A stretch of 64,000 bases of DNA, from NCBI RefSeq assembly GCF_036350515.1, contig NZ_JAZDUE010000008.1, positions 62,001 to 126,000 on the forward strand, read 5' to 3'. The stretch comes from Gordonia prachuapensis (GTDB lineage Bacteria > Actinomycetota > Actinomycetes > Mycobacteriales > Mycobacteriaceae). A program made the translations under genes and the position numbers. The notes beneath the pieces are model-generated. The model had not been told where the DNA came from. It searched no databases and saw only the letters and a program-made list of their open reading frames with translations. Below, piece after piece: positions 1 to 9,181 of this stretch; position 1 is the first letter of the stretch, and each line of letters starts with the position of its first letter.

Positions 1-1
1 G

Positions 2-268
2 GACTGGTTGCACGACAGGGAGATCGCGGCCATCGCCACCGATACCTGGGGGTTCGAGGTGCGGCCGAACGAGTTCGACGAGGCGTTCCAACCGCTGCAT
101 CAGGTGGCGATCCCGAACATGGGACTGTTCCTCGGGGAGATGTGGGACCTCGACGGACTGGCCGCCGACTGTGCGGAGGACGGGGTGTACGAGTTCTTCC
201 TCACTGCGGCCCCGATCCCGGTGACCGGGGCCGTCGGAGCGCCGGTGAATCCGATCGCGGTCAAGTGA
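2..268 (+). CDS. Cyclase family protein, C-terminal part (5' end outside window)
   Basis: The reading frame is open from the first bases of the window, so only the last 88 or so residues are seen. They match the end of the cyclase/kynurenine-formamidase-like metal hydrolases (PF04199): an acidic segment, then LGEMWDLDGLAADCAEDG, then YEFFLTAAPIPVTGAVGAPVNPIA, the usual closing strand with its PVTGAVGSP-type motif. The metal-binding HxGTHxDxP motif of the family lies upstream and cannot be checked. The hydrolase gene begins 66 bp downstream on the same strand, so the two may be co-transcribed and share a substrate route, which I cannot name. Confidence 0.75.
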   Translation, partial: DWLHDREIAAIATDTWGFEVRPNEFDEAFQPLHQVAIPNMGLFLGEMWDLDGLAADCAEDGVYEFFLTAAPIPVTGAVGAPVNPIAVK

Positions 269-334
269 CGTCGAGCCCGCAGCCGCTGCCAACCCGCCAA
301 CAACCCGAAACCAACTGACAGGAAAAGAACACCG

Positions 335-1531
335 ATGTTCGAATACTTCGCCAAGAACAACTACGTCTGGAACTTCGCCGTCGCCGGCACCATGAACAGC
401 CGAGGCCGGATCGACGAGGTCGACCGCGCGTGCCGCCCTCTGCGCGACATCGCCGCAGGCAACGAGGACGTCGGCACCGTCGACTTCCTACGTTCGTGGA
501 CGGAGATGGTCGATCGGCTGGTCGCCGCCGCCGACGAGGATGCCGCGAAAGGCCACCGCCGCACCGCCGGTCAGGCCTACGCACGGGCGGCGAGCTACCT
601 GATCACGGCCGAGCGGATGCAGCAGGCCGGCACCACCGAGCGAGAAGCAACGTACCAGCGTTGCATGGACCTGCTGGAGAAGTCCTTCGAGCTCAACGAC
701 CCGCTGACCCGTCGCGTGCAGATTCCGTTCCGCGACACCACGTTGCCGGCGTACTACACCAAGCCGGCGGTCGCCGGTCCGGCGCCGGCGATGATCATGT
801 GGAACGGGCTGGACAGCACCAAGGAGCATCAGTACCTGTCCGATCACAGCCTGGAACTCGCGGAGCGGGGGATCGCCACCCTGATGGTCGACTGCCCCGG
901 ATCGGGGGAGGCGCTGCGCAAGCAGGGTTTGACGGCTCAGATCGACACCGAGGAGTGGGCCGCGGCCTGCGTCGATTTCCTCGAGTCGGACAGCGACATC
1001 GACTCGGGTCGTATCGGGCTCGTCGGATGGTCCCTGGGAGGCTACTTCGCCCCGCGCGCAGCCGCTTTCGAGAAGCGCCTGGCTCTCGTCGTGGCATGGG
1101 GAGCCAACCACAACTGGGGCAAGGTGCAACGGCGCCGCGTCGAACGCGAGGGTGAGCGCCCGGTGCCGCACTACTGGGATCATGTGATGTGGGTCTGGGG
1201 CCACGACAACCTCGACGAGTTCCTCACGATGGCAGACAAGGTGCACCTCGACGGTGTCGTCGAGAAGATCACGGTTCCGTTCCTGATTGCTCACGGCGCC
1301 AACGACCGGCAGATCCCGCTCGAGTACGCGCAACGCTCCTACGACCAGGCCGTCAACAGCCCCAAGCGTGAGCTTCGGGTGTTCACCCCCGAAGAAGGCG
1401 GCGCCGAACACATCGGACTCGACGACCTCGGCCACGTGAGCAGCTTCGTCGCCGACTGGGTGGCCGATACCTTCGCCGAAATGGACGCGGCTCCTACAGA
1501 GACCGACGAGCGGGTCGGCGCGGGAGCCTGA
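335..1531 (+). CDS. Alpha/beta hydrolase, FrsA/dihydropseudooxynicotine-hydrolase-like
   Basis: This 398-residue cytoplasmic protein has a helical N-terminal cap of about 130 residues and a C-terminal alpha/beta-hydrolase fold. The nucleophile elbow is GWSLGG with Ser233. An acid residue sits in HGANDRQIP, and a plausible catalytic His follows near the end in GGAEHIGLDD. Length and layout fit the FrsA/DUF1100 and 2,6-dihydroxypseudooxynicotine hydrolase group, members of which cleave C-C bonds next to a ketone. A GGAAAAG-type site (ACAGGAAAAG) precedes the ATG. The upstream cyclase-family gene and the downstream membrane-protein gene (1 bp gap) suggest a small operon. The fold is clear; the substrate is unknown. 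Confidence 0.8.
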   Translation: MFEYFAKNNYVWNFAVAGTMNSRGRIDEVDRACRPLRDIAAGNEDVGTVDFLRSWTEMVDRLVAAADEDAAKGHRRTAGQAYARAASYLITAERMQQAGTTEREATYQRCMDLLEKSFELNDPLTRRVQIPFRDTTLPAYYTKPAVAGPAPAMIMWNGLDSTKEHQYLSDHSLELAERGIATLMVDCPGSGEALRKQGLTAQIDTEEWAAACVDFLESDSDIDSGRIGLVGWSLGGYFAPRAAAFEKRLALVVAWGANHNWGKVQRRRVEREGERPVPHYWDHVMWVWGHDNLDEFLTMADKVHLDGVVEKITVPFLIAHGANDRQIPLEYAQRSYDQAVNSPKRELRVFTPEEGGAEHIGLDDLGHVSSFVADWVADTFAEMDAAPTETDERVGAGA

Positions 1532-1532
1532 G

Positions 1533-2063
1533 ATGTCGGAATCCAGAGTCACCATGTCCACGAATCAGCAACGCGCCTATATCCGGCGCGAAACCGCAAT
1601 CAGCATCGCCATCAACACCGCGATGAGTCTCCTGTTCTTCCTCCTGGTATTCGGGTTCGGGCAACCAGTGCAGGTCTGGGGCATCGGAAACTATGTGTTC
1701 GACTTCGTCCCGCAGGGTTTCGTGATCGCGCTGATGGCCACCTTGGTACCCGGCGCGAAGATCAACAAGGCGCTACGCGAGGGGCGCCTGACCCGTGGGG
1801 CGGGGCACAGTCGCCTGCCGGCGCGCCTCTGGCAGCGCGCGCTGGTCGTGGCTGTGGCTTCAGCGCTCACTGGGACGGCACTCGCCGCAGTGGTGATGGC
1901 GTTGGTCGGCTCCTCGGAGTTGTCCGTTGGGGTCGCGCTGGCGGGAAAGATGGTGTTCGGCGCTATCTTGGCCGCGGTCATCACGCCGTTGGGGATGCGT
2001 GCTGCGCTATCGGTCACGACAGCCCCCGTCGGTGCGCCGGTGTCACGCGCGCAGTCGTCGTAG
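1533..2063 (+). CDS. Small integral membrane protein, unknown function
   Basis: The 176-residue protein shows four hydrophobic segments, roughly at residues 24-44, 55-73, 102-124 and 133-152, joined by short Arg/Lys-rich loops (KALREGRLTRG). It starts one base after the stop of the hydrolase gene, so it is very probably translated from the same mRNA. A second ATG 21 bp downstream (1554) could be the real start. I recognise no named family and no catalytic motif. A role in moving the substrate of the neighbouring hydrolase would be a guess. Confidence 0.65.
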   Translation: MSESRVTMSTNQQRAYIRRETAISIAINTAMSLLFFLLVFGFGQPVQVWGIGNYVFDFVPQGFVIALMATLVPGAKINKALREGRLTRGAGHSRLPARLWQRALVVAVASALTGTALAAVVMALVGSSELSVGVALAGKMVFGAILAAVITPLGMRAALSVTTAPVGAPVSRAQSS

Positions 2064-2203
2064 ACAAGCGATGCTCTGAGCGAGGACCGGACTCGATCGG
2101 GCCGTGGGGGACTGAGCCCAGGGACGGCAGTGTTGTCCACAGGTCGACCGAAGCGAAGTCCTGTGTGTCCGAATTTGTCGGTGGGTGCCGATAGCTTGGT
2201 GTC

Positions 2204-3789
2204 ATGCAATCGACCGCGCAGCCTCTGGCCCAGATGGGTGAGGATGAGCATCACTCGGCCACCGAGCTGGTCGAGGTGTTGCATCACAGCAATGCGGTGC
2301 GCGCGGCTGCCGATTACCGAATGCTGCAGGCGGCCAGCCTCATCCACGAGGAACGCGAACAAGACCACCTGGTCAGGCTGGCCGCGGCGCTCGGCGAGGA
2401 ATCCACCTCGCTGGCCGATCTGGAACGTCTCGCGGTGCGCGCCGCCGCCGGTGAGGACCCCCGCGCCCAGTACGGGCCGAACGGACTCGAGCAGGCGGTG
2501 GCCGAGGTGGGTGCGGCCCTGACCATCCCACGTCGCGGGCGCGGGAGTTCATCGAGGCCGGCAGTGTGCTGCGCCATCAGTTGCCGTTCACCGGTGCGAC
2601 CCTGGGCGCCGGTCGCATCGATCTGCCCCGATTCCTCGTTGTCGTCAAGCGCACCAGTCTGTGCACACCCGAGAACCTGGATCTGCTCGACAAACTCATG
2701 GCCGAGGCCATCGAGACCCGTGAACCGATGTCGATGACCCGCTTCCTGGCGATGATCGACAAACTGATCGCCCAGAACGATCCGGCAGCCACCCGGCGGC
2801 GTCGTGAACTGGTCGACAAGGACCGCAACATCAGCGTCCGCCCGGACCGCCACACCCCCGGCCAGGCACGTATCGGTGGCGCTCTGCCCGCCGACCAGGC
2901 GGCCGCGGTGGACGCCCGGCTCAATGCCATGGCCGCCGCTGTGCATGCTGGCGACCCCCGCACGGCGGCACAGCGGCGCGCCGATGCGTTGGTCGCGCTG
3001 GGCAACGGCGCCACCACCCTTACCTGTGAGTGTGAGGCCTGCTGCGCCGACAACAACGACACCGAATCCGATGCGGCCGAAACCGATACCGCAGAATCCG
3101 ATGCTGCCGAATCCGATTCGACCGAACCTGACGCCGCCGAATCCGACCCCACCGCGACGTCCGATCCGGGGGCACCTCGCCCGACGTTCCACATCGTGGT
3201 GAACCTGAGCACCTTGCTCGGCCACGACGACGACCCGGCGTTCCTCGACGGGCAGGGCGTGATCGATGCCGACACCGCGCGAGCACTCGTCGCCGAGGCG
3301 AAACGCTGCTACGTCCACCCCGACGACGCGAATGCTGCGCAGGTCGAGCGTTACGCGCCGAGCAGGAAGGTCGCCGACCTCATCCGCTCCGGCGAACTGT
3401 GTTGCAGCTTCCCCGGCTGCAACAACCGAGCCTTCCACGCCGATGTGGATCACTCCGTCCCGCATGCCGAGGGCGGCCCGACCGATCCACGCAACCTCAA
3501 GCCACTGTGTCGGTTTCATCATCGGATCAAGACATTCGCCGCCGGGTGGCGGGACTACCAAGATCCCCTCGGCGAGGTGTTCTTCCAATCACCCACCGGC
3601 CACACCTACCTGGGCAATGCGTTCACCGGCCGTGACCTGTTCGAATCACTGACCCGCGCCACCCGACCACCCGACGACCCCGCCCGACAACGCATCGACA
3701 CCATCCGAGCCCAACGCGGCGCGGCAGTCAAACGCGCCGACAAGCGGGCAATGGAACGATGGAACCTGGAGAATCCACCACCGTTCTGA
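2204..3789 (+). pseudogene. DUF222/13E12-type HNH endonuclease, frameshifted
   Basis: The first frame (2204 to about 2527) encodes a DUF222 start with an HHSNAVRAAADYRMLQAAS-like helix and stops making sense after AVAEVGAALTIP. The family sequence continues in another frame as RAREFIEAGSVLRHQLPFTG and runs to 3789. One extra C in the run at 2527-2529 (CCC to CCCC) would join the halves as LTIPTSRARE. The downstream half has the HNH nuclease motif: CSFPGC, then DVDHSVPHAEGG, then NLKPLCRFHHRIKT. A D/E/A/S-rich linker lies at about 3045-3165. Restored, the protein would be about 528 residues, normal for these repeated actinobacterial genes. It is either a recent pseudogene or a sequencing error in a homopolymer. 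Confidence 0.82.
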
Positions 3790-3882
3790 TCAGCGCATCC
3801 TCATCGACGGCTCTGGCCGCAGTTGCCAGTCCCCAAGCGGGAAACTGCAACTGCGGCCAGAATCGGCCAGCGTGTGACCGGA

Positions 3883-5259
3883 TCAGCTCCGACTGAGATC
3901 CGCGGTGCGATCGGTACCGACCGCACCCGCCACGCCAGTGGTGGACTGGCGACCGGCGGCCGACATCGCCATCACTGCGACGGCCGCGGCGACAAACAGG
4001 ACCGCCATCACCATGTACAGCGATGTGGGTGACCAGTCGGCGTCGAGCAGGGCTCCGGCAACCAGGGGTGAGAGAATCGCGCCGATCCGCCCCATGCCGA
4101 TAGCCCAGCCCATGCCCGTCGCTCGGATTGGTGCCGGGTAGGAGGTGGCGGTCAGGGCGTAGAGGCCTGCGATGCAACCGTTCACAACGATGCCCAGACC
4201 GAATCCGACGACCAGTGCGAGCGCGAACACCCCGGCGGCCGGGACGAAGATCGTCATGAGTGCCGCGGAGACGACCAGGTAGGCTACCAGGACACGTGCG
4301 AGCCGGAATCGAGCCGCAAGCGCCCCCAGCAGGAAGGTGCCCAGGATTCCGCCCAGGTTCAGGATCATCCCTCCGGTGATGCCTTCCTTCGCCGACATTC
4401 CCGCTTCGACAAGAAGTTTGGGTGTCCAGCTGGTGACGAAGTAGAACCCGAACATGGTGAAGAAGAATGCGGTCCAGATCAGCAGAGTGGTCCGCTTGTT
4501 CTGGCGATCGAACAGTTGCCGTGCGGTGTCGACGACGCCACCCTTGCTGGAGCCGGTGGTCGTGGCGGCAGGCAGTTCACGCAGGGGCGGATGGCCGATA
4601 CGGCCGGCGAACGCATTGATGCGGTCCAGCGCGCCGGCAGGTTGCCGGACGGTGAGGAAGTCGATCGATTCCGGCAACCGCCACAGAACGAGCGGGATGA
4701 GGGCAGCGGTGCACACGCCGCCGACGAGGAACACCGATCGCCATCCGAAAGTGTCGACGAGCAGCAGGGCAGCAAGACCGCCGATCGTGGCGCCGATGGC
4801 ATAGCCTGTCGAGTTGAGGCTGACCGCGAGGCCGCGCCACCGGTTGGAGGCGAGTTCTCCGCCGATCACATTGCTGCACGCCAGAATTCCGCCGATCCCG
4901 ACACCGGTCAGGACGCGGAGGATGCCGAGCTGCGTGGCGTTCTGGCTGACGGCGGACAGCATCATGCCGCCAGAAGACAACACCAGACACGCCAGGATCA
5001 GCTTGCGTCGGCCGACGATGTCGGCCAACGGGGCCAGCGACAGCGAACCGATGGCCATGCCGAACAGTCCCGCGCTGAGTAGAACGCCGAGCACGCTGGT
5101 GGACAGGTTCCAATCGTCGGACACCGAGGTGGACGTGAAGGCCATGGCGAGAACGTCGTAGCCGTCGAGGACATTGAGCAGGATGCAGATGGAAATTGCG
5201 GTCCATTGATAGCGCGACATCGGACTCTCATCGATGGCGCGGCGTAAGTCGGTGGTCAT
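3883..5259 (-). CDS. MFS transporter, aromatic acid:H+ symporter (AAHS) family
   Basis: About 458 residues with 12 predicted membrane helices. The AAHS hallmark DGYD lies in helix 1 (LNVLDGYDVLAMAF) and the MFS loop 2-3 motif reads LADIVGRRKL. These symporters (PcaK, BenK and relatives) import benzoate-type acids with protons. I chose the ATG at 5259, which has GGAGACCG upstream, over an upstream ATG at 5340 that would add 27 Pro/His-rich residues. The gene lies 139 bp behind the P450 gene on the same strand, so it is probably the importer of the P450 substrate. Confidence 0.88.
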   Translation of the reverse strand: MTTDLRRAIDESPMSRYQWTAISICILLNVLDGYDVLAMAFTSTSVSDDWNLSTSVLGVLLSAGLFGMAIGSLSLAPLADIVGRRKLILACLVLSSGGMMLSAVSQNATQLGILRVLTGVGIGGILACSNVIGGELASNRWRGLAVSLNSTGYAIGATIGGLAALLLVDTFGWRSVFLVGGVCTAALIPLVLWRLPESIDFLTVRQPAGALDRINAFAGRIGHPPLRELPAATTTGSSKGGVVDTARQLFDRQNKRTTLLIWTAFFFTMFGFYFVTSWTPKLLVEAGMSAKEGITGGMILNLGGILGTFLLGALAARFRLARVLVAYLVVSAALMTIFVPAAGVFALALVVGFGLGIVVNGCIAGLYALTATSYPAPIRATGMGWAIGMGRIGAILSPLVAGALLDADWSPTSLYMVMAVLFVAAAVAVMAMSAAGRQSTTGVAGAVGTDRTADLSRS

Positions 5260-5398
5260 GTGCGGTCTCCGTTCAGGTTTCGGAAAGTGGTGGACTGATG
5301 GAGGGAAAGGTCGAGGCGGGCTGATCGGGGCGTGGCTCATCGCCGCCGGCCCGGCACTACTGGACGGCGGATGATGGAGTCGGGCCCGGAGGGGCAGG

Positions 5399-6601
5399 TC
5401 AGGTGTGCAGGCGCAACGGAATCGATCTCCACGAGCGAAGCGTGTTGTTCAGGTGCCGCTGCGGGGTGCCGGTGAGCTCGATCTTGCTGACCCGCTTGGC
5501 GAGAGCAGAGAGCAGCGCTTCCGATTCGAGTCGTGCGACGTGCTGTCCGACGCATTGGTGGATGCCCATCCCGAAGCCGACATGCCCGGACGGGTCGCGG
5601 TACAGGTCGAACTCGTCGGGTTGCGCCCAGCGGCGGGGATCGCGGTTGGCGGCGCCCAGGAACATGAGGATCTTCTCGCCATCGGGGATCACGACATCGC
5701 CGATGTGGATGTCGTTGGTGGCGGTGCGGAAGAACGTCTGAACCGGCGATTCCCAGCGCACGGCCTCGTCGAATGCTGTGCGCGCCAGATCCGGGTTGTC
5801 GCGGACGCGCTGCCACTGGTCGGGGTGAGTGGCGAACGCGTAGAGCACGGCCGCGAGTCCGTTGACAGTGGTGTCGACGCCGGCGGTCAGCAGTGACCGC
5901 ACGATGAGTGGTGCCTGGGTGGCGGTGATGTCGCCGCGGTCGCTGGCCGCCCAGATCTGCGCGCCGAAACCGTTGTCGTCGAGGTTCTCTCGTTGACACT
6001 GAGCGTTGACCCAGGCGGAGAGTTCGGCCACATACGGCTCGCCGGCCGCCACGAGACTGTTGTGCGGGCCGAAGGCGTTGAAGGTGTGGTTGCCGTACGG
6101 CAGCAGGTTCTCGCGCCCTTCCTTGGGCAGGCCGACCGCGTCGGGAAACACTCGCAGCGGGAAGGCTTGGGCGAGAGCGGGAACGGCGTCAATGGTGTCG
6201 CCGCCGGACAGAACCTGGTCGACGAGGTCATCGGCGTCGGCGAGCCACGCGTCCCGCATGCGCATGAGTGCACGCGGTCCGAGCACCTTGGTCAGCACCG
6301 CACGCGGAGCGTCGTGGAAGGGCGGGTCGGCCTCGAGCAGGACGCTCGGTGGCCGCCATGGCTTCTCGTGCCGGAAGTTGCTGAGCCCGACGCCGGCCGA
6401 GGATTGAAAGGACTGCCAATCGGTGAGGGCCGCCCGCACCTGCTCGTAGCGACCCATGGCGTACACGCTGTACTTGTCCAGGTGGACAACAGGTCCCGCG
6501 TCCCGCAGTTCGGCCTGGAATGCCAGCGGATCCTCGAGGAGGTCGAGCGCGAACGGGTCTGCGTCCGAGGTGGGCAGGGTGGTCCGGGCTGTGATGGTCA
6601 T
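5399..6601 (-). CDS. Cytochrome P450, CYP199-like (para-substituted benzoate oxidation)
   Basis: A 400-residue soluble P450. The I-helix reads LLTAGVDTTVNG with the acid/Thr pair, the K-helix ExxR is in EAVRWESP, and the haem loop is HVGFGMGIHQCVGQ with Cys350 as haem ligand. HVGFGxGIHxCVGQ, together with the RPPSVLLEADPPFHD segment, is characteristic of CYP199 enzymes, which O-demethylate 4-methoxybenzoate or oxidise 4-alkylbenzoates. A GGAAG site precedes the ATG. The reductase gene is 41 bp upstream and an AAHS importer follows. I infer conversion of a 4-methoxy- or 4-alkylbenzoate; veratrate or another aromatic acid is possible. Confidence 0.87.
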   Translation of the reverse strand: MTITARTTLPTSDADPFALDLLEDPLAFQAELRDAGPVVHLDKYSVYAMGRYEQVRAALTDWQSFQSSAGVGLSNFRHEKPWRPPSVLLEADPPFHDAPRAVLTKVLGPRALMRMRDAWLADADDLVDQVLSGGDTIDAVPALAQAFPLRVFPDAVGLPKEGRENLLPYGNHTFNAFGPHNSLVAAGEPYVAELSAWVNAQCQRENLDDNGFGAQIWAASDRGDITATQAPLIVRSLLTAGVDTTVNGLAAVLYAFATHPDQWQRVRDNPDLARTAFDEAVRWESPVQTFFRTATNDIHIGDVVIPDGEKILMFLGAANRDPRRWAQPDEFDLYRDPSGHVGFGMGIHQCVGQHVARLESEALLSALAKRVSKIELTGTPQRHLNNTLRSWRSIPLRLHT

Positions 6602-6642
6602 GATGCTTCCTGGATCAGAGGTGCCGAATCAGATGTCGGGGA

Positions 6643-7596
6643 TCAGATGTCGAGGGTCAACCGGTCGGAGCGGGAGCGGGACACGCACACCAACATGCAG
6701 TCGCCGGCGTCGCGTTCGTGTGGTTCGAGGACCGCGTCACGGTGGTCGGGCTGACCCGCCAGGACGGTGGTCTCGCAGGTGCCGCATACTCCCTCGCGGC
6801 AGGACGTGAGCACACCCACGCCCGCCGACGACAGTGCGTCGATGATGCTCACGTCTGCGGCGATCGTCAGCACGCGCTGTGATCGGGCGAGCTCGAGTTC
6901 GAACGGGGTCGTCCGGGCCGGTGCAGGATCGATCGAGGTGAAGCGTTCGATACGCAGCTTCCCGGCTGGCCACGTCGAAGCGTGCGACGACAACTCGTCG
7001 AGCATGGACACGGGTCCGCAGGCGTACACCTTGGTCATGTCGTCGACCGACGCCATGTGTTCGGCGAGGTCGACACGGCCTTCGGTGGAACTGGCGATCG
7101 TGGTGATGTGGTCGCGATGGGGGGCCAGTTCGCCGACGAATGGCATCGAGTCGAGGGTGTGGCCGAGGTAGAGCAACCGCCACTGCGCGCCGACGATGTC
7201 GGCCTGCGCGATCATCGGGATGATCGGTGTGATGCCGATGCCGCCGGCGATGAACAGGTAGCGGTCGGCCGGGGTCATCGGGAAGTTGTTGCGGGGGCCG
7301 CCGACCTGGATCTCATCCCCGACGCGCAGTTCGTCGTGGATGAAGGCGGAGCCACCTCGGCCGCTCCGGTCCCGGCGCACCGCGACCGTGTATGTGTAGG
7401 CATCCCAGCGGTCTCCGCACAGCGAGTACTGGCGTGTGAGCCCATTCGGCAGGATCAGATCCAGGTGAGCTCCCGGAGTCCAGTCCGCCAATCGACGACG
7501 GTCGGCGTGGGCGAGCGTCAGCGTCACCACATCGGTGGCGACGCGCCTTTTCTCCACGACCTGCAGTGTGTTGCCAGAATCAGAACGGCTTCCCAT
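6643..7596 (-). CDS. Phthalate-dioxygenase-reductase-type P450 reductase (VanB-like)
   Basis: A 317-residue oxidoreductase in three parts: a flavin-binding barrel (RQYSLCGD, about residues 55-62), an NAD-binding domain (IAGGIGITPI, YACGP) and a C-terminal plant-type [2Fe-2S] domain with Cys266, Cys271, Cys274 and Cys304 in a CX4CX2C plus distal Cys pattern. This is the layout of phthalate dioxygenase reductase and vanillate demethylase VanB, which carry electrons from NAD(P)H to an oxygenase. It sits directly before the P450 gene, so it very probably drives that enzyme without a separate ferredoxin. An AGGAAAG site precedes the ATG. Two inverted repeats lie in the 112 bp upstream. Confidence 0.87.
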   Translation of the reverse strand: MGSRSDSGNTLQVVEKRRVATDVVTLTLAHADRRRLADWTPGAHLDLILPNGLTRQYSLCGDRWDAYTYTVAVRRDRSGRGGSAFIHDELRVGDEIQVGGPRNNFPMTPADRYLFIAGGIGITPIIPMIAQADIVGAQWRLLYLGHTLDSMPFVGELAPHRDHITTIASSTEGRVDLAEHMASVDDMTKVYACGPVSMLDELSSHASTWPAGKLRIERFTSIDPAPARTTPFELELARSQRVLTIAADVSIIDALSSAGVGVLTSCREGVCGTCETTVLAGQPDHRDAVLEPHERDAGDCMLVCVSRSRSDRLTLDI

Positions 7597-7619
7597 GGTC
7601 TTTCCTCGACGATCGCTTT

Positions 7620-7642
7620 CCTTGACGACGGTTCCGTCAAGG
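7620..7642. promoter_or_regulatory. Inverted repeat upstream of the reductase-P450 operon
   Basis: A perfect 8-7-8 inverted repeat, CCTTGACG, spacer ACGGTTC, CGTCAAGG, lies 24 bp upstream of the reductase start. It could be an operator for the adjacent IclR protein or a hairpin in the 5' leader. The symmetry is seen; the function is inferred. Confidence 0.45.
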
Positions 7643-7675
7643 TTCGCCGGATCGGCAGGAGCCCTACTACAGCGT

Positions 7676-7690
7676 TCTCAATCATTGAGA
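7676..7690. promoter_or_regulatory. Perfect 15-bp palindrome, likely IclR operator
   Basis: TCTCAAT-C-ATTGAGA is a perfect 7-1-7 palindrome between the iclR gene and the reductase-P450-transporter genes. Size and position fit an IclR-family binding site controlling the P450 operon. It is AT-rich against its surroundings. Confidence 0.5.
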
Positions 7691-7708
7691 GAGAAAGAGT
7701 GCGGTGAA

Positions 7709-8470
7709 TCACCGTGACGATGGTTGTGGCGTCGACATCACACGTCCGATGCCTCGCGCTGCGGCTTTCAGGGCCGGGATGCGGCCGAAGGCGGCGTCGT
7801 CGTTCGGGACAATGAGGCCGAGTGCGGCGACCACCTGGTCACCGCGACCGCGGATAGGCACAGAGATGCCGGTGGTGGTGGGGAAGATGTGACCGGCGCA
7901 CAGCGCGTATCCCTCGCGGCGGATGTGGGCGAGCGCGGTGCGCAGCTGGGGTCCAGTGGTGATCGTCTTGTCGGTATACGCCTTCATGGGCTGGGAGGTC
8001 ACCTCGTCGGTGACGGACGGATCGGCATGCGCGAGCAATACCAGGCCGGACGAGGACGCGTGCAGGGGTAGTCGGCCGGCGATCCGCGAGTAGTTCACCA
8101 CTGGCGACGGTGAGGTGAGACGTTCGAGGAACAGGACCTCGGTGCCCTCCCGGACCGCGAGTTGGACGTCGTTGCCGATCACATGGTGAAGGTCCTGCAT
8201 GAAGGGCATCGCGGCGGCGCGCAGTCCGACCGCGGGTGACGCGCGCGAGGCCACCTCCCACAGCCGGACACCGATCCGCACCCCGTGGTCGGTGCGCTCC
8301 AACCAGTGCGCCCGCACCAATTCTTCGATGAGGCGCGAGGCGGTCGCGACATGCAGCCCGGACCGGCGGGCGATCTCGCCGACGGTCAACTCCTTGTCAT
8401 CGACGCCGAAGGCCTCGACCACACGAATGGACCGTGCGATCACGGATTCGCCGGTGGACACGCGGGGCAT
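7709..8470 (-). CDS. IclR-family regulator of the P450 cluster
   Basis: A 253-residue regulator with an N-terminal winged helix-turn-helix (LTVGEIARRSGLHVATASRLIEEL written in part: about residues 28-51) and a C-terminal effector domain with the ISVPI segment typical of IclR proteins. It is encoded immediately upstream of the reductase and P450 genes on the same strand. The palindromes in the following 112-bp gap are its probable targets. A CACAAT hexamer ends 7 nt before the ATG and no Shine-Dalgarno is evident, so the mRNA may be leaderless. The effector is probably the aromatic acid substrate or its product. Confidence 0.85.
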   Translation of the reverse strand: MPRVSTGESVIARSIRVVEAFGVDDKELTVGEIARRSGLHVATASRLIEELVRAHWLERTDHGVRIGVRLWEVASRASPAVGLRAAAMPFMQDLHHVIGNDVQLAVREGTEVLFLERLTSPSPVVNYSRIAGRLPLHASSSGLVLLAHADPSVTDEVTSQPMKAYTDKTITTGPQLRTALAHIRREGYALCAGHIFPTTTGISVPIRGRGDQVVAALGLIVPNDDAAFGRIPALKAAARGIGRVMSTPQPSSR

Positions 8471-8524
8471 GGCACCGATTGTGCGCCACTCGTGACCGCT
8501 GCAGGGTAACTGCCGGCGATCCGG

Positions 8525-9181
8525 TCAGCGCACCGTGAGTTCCGCCCCGGTGCAGGCGATCACGTCGTCGACACGGACACCTGGTGCGACCTCGGTCAGC
8601 ACGAGGGTGCCGTCGACGACGACGTCGATGACACCGAGGTTGGTGATGATCCGGTCCACCACGCCGGCTCCGGTGAGCGGCAACGTGCAGACATCGAGGA
8701 TCTTGGGATCACCATTGCGGGCGGTGTGTTCCATGAGCACGATGACGCGCGCTGCACCGTGAACTAGGTCCATCGCGCCACCCATGCCCTTGACCATCTT
8801 GCCGGGGACCATCCAGTTGGCGAGGTCGCCGGTGCGCGAGACCTGCATGCCGCCGAGGACCGCGGTGTCGATGTGTGCGCCACGGATCATGCCGAACGAC
8901 AACGACGAATCGAAAAAGGCGCCACCGGGATTGATGGTGACGGTCTCCTTGCCGGCGTTGATCAGATCGGGGTCGACGGTGGCCGGGGTGGGGTAGCCGC
9001 CGGTGCCGAGGATGCCGTTCTCGGAGTGCAGGGTGACCTGGACACCTGCCGGGAGGTGATCGGGGATCAGCGTCGGCAAGCCGATGCCCAGGTTGACGTA
9101 CTCCCCGTCGATCATCTCCGCGGCTGCGCGGGCAGCCATCTGGTCGCGGGTCCAGCCGGTGATCTCCGTGCTCATCGTCAT
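8525..9181 (-). CDS. 3-oxoacid CoA-transferase, subunit B (ScoB/PcaJ type)
   Basis: A 218-residue beta subunit of a family I CoA-transferase. It has the SENG motif (LHSENGILGTG) whose Glu forms the acyl/CoA thioester intermediate, and a glycine-rich GAFFDSSLSFGMIRG segment. With subunit A it would move CoA from succinyl-CoA to 3-oxoadipate or acetoacetate. Its ATG overlaps the stop of subunit A by 4 bp (ATGA), so translation is coupled. The sequence alone does not separate 3-oxoadipate from 3-ketoacid transferase. The aromatic neighbours favour the former; overall resemblance to SCOT favours the latter. Confidence 0.85.
   Translation of the reverse strand: MTMSTEITGWTRDQMAARAAAEMIDGEYVNLGIGLPTLIPDHLPAGVQVTLHSENGILGTGGYPTPATVDPDLINAGKETVTINPGGAFFDSSLSFGMIRGAHIDTAVLGGMQVSRTGDLANWMVPGKMVKGMGGAMDLVHGAARVIVLMEHTARNGDPKILDVCTLPLTGAGVVDRIITNLGVIDVVVDGTLVLTEVAPGVRVDDVIACTGAELTVR

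Noticed and set aside
3045..3165. Repeat array of TCCGATGC/GCCGAA-like units
   Set aside because: It encodes an acidic D/A/E/S-rich linker in the HNH protein; unit lengths vary and there are no spacers, so it is neither a CRISPR array nor a satellite.
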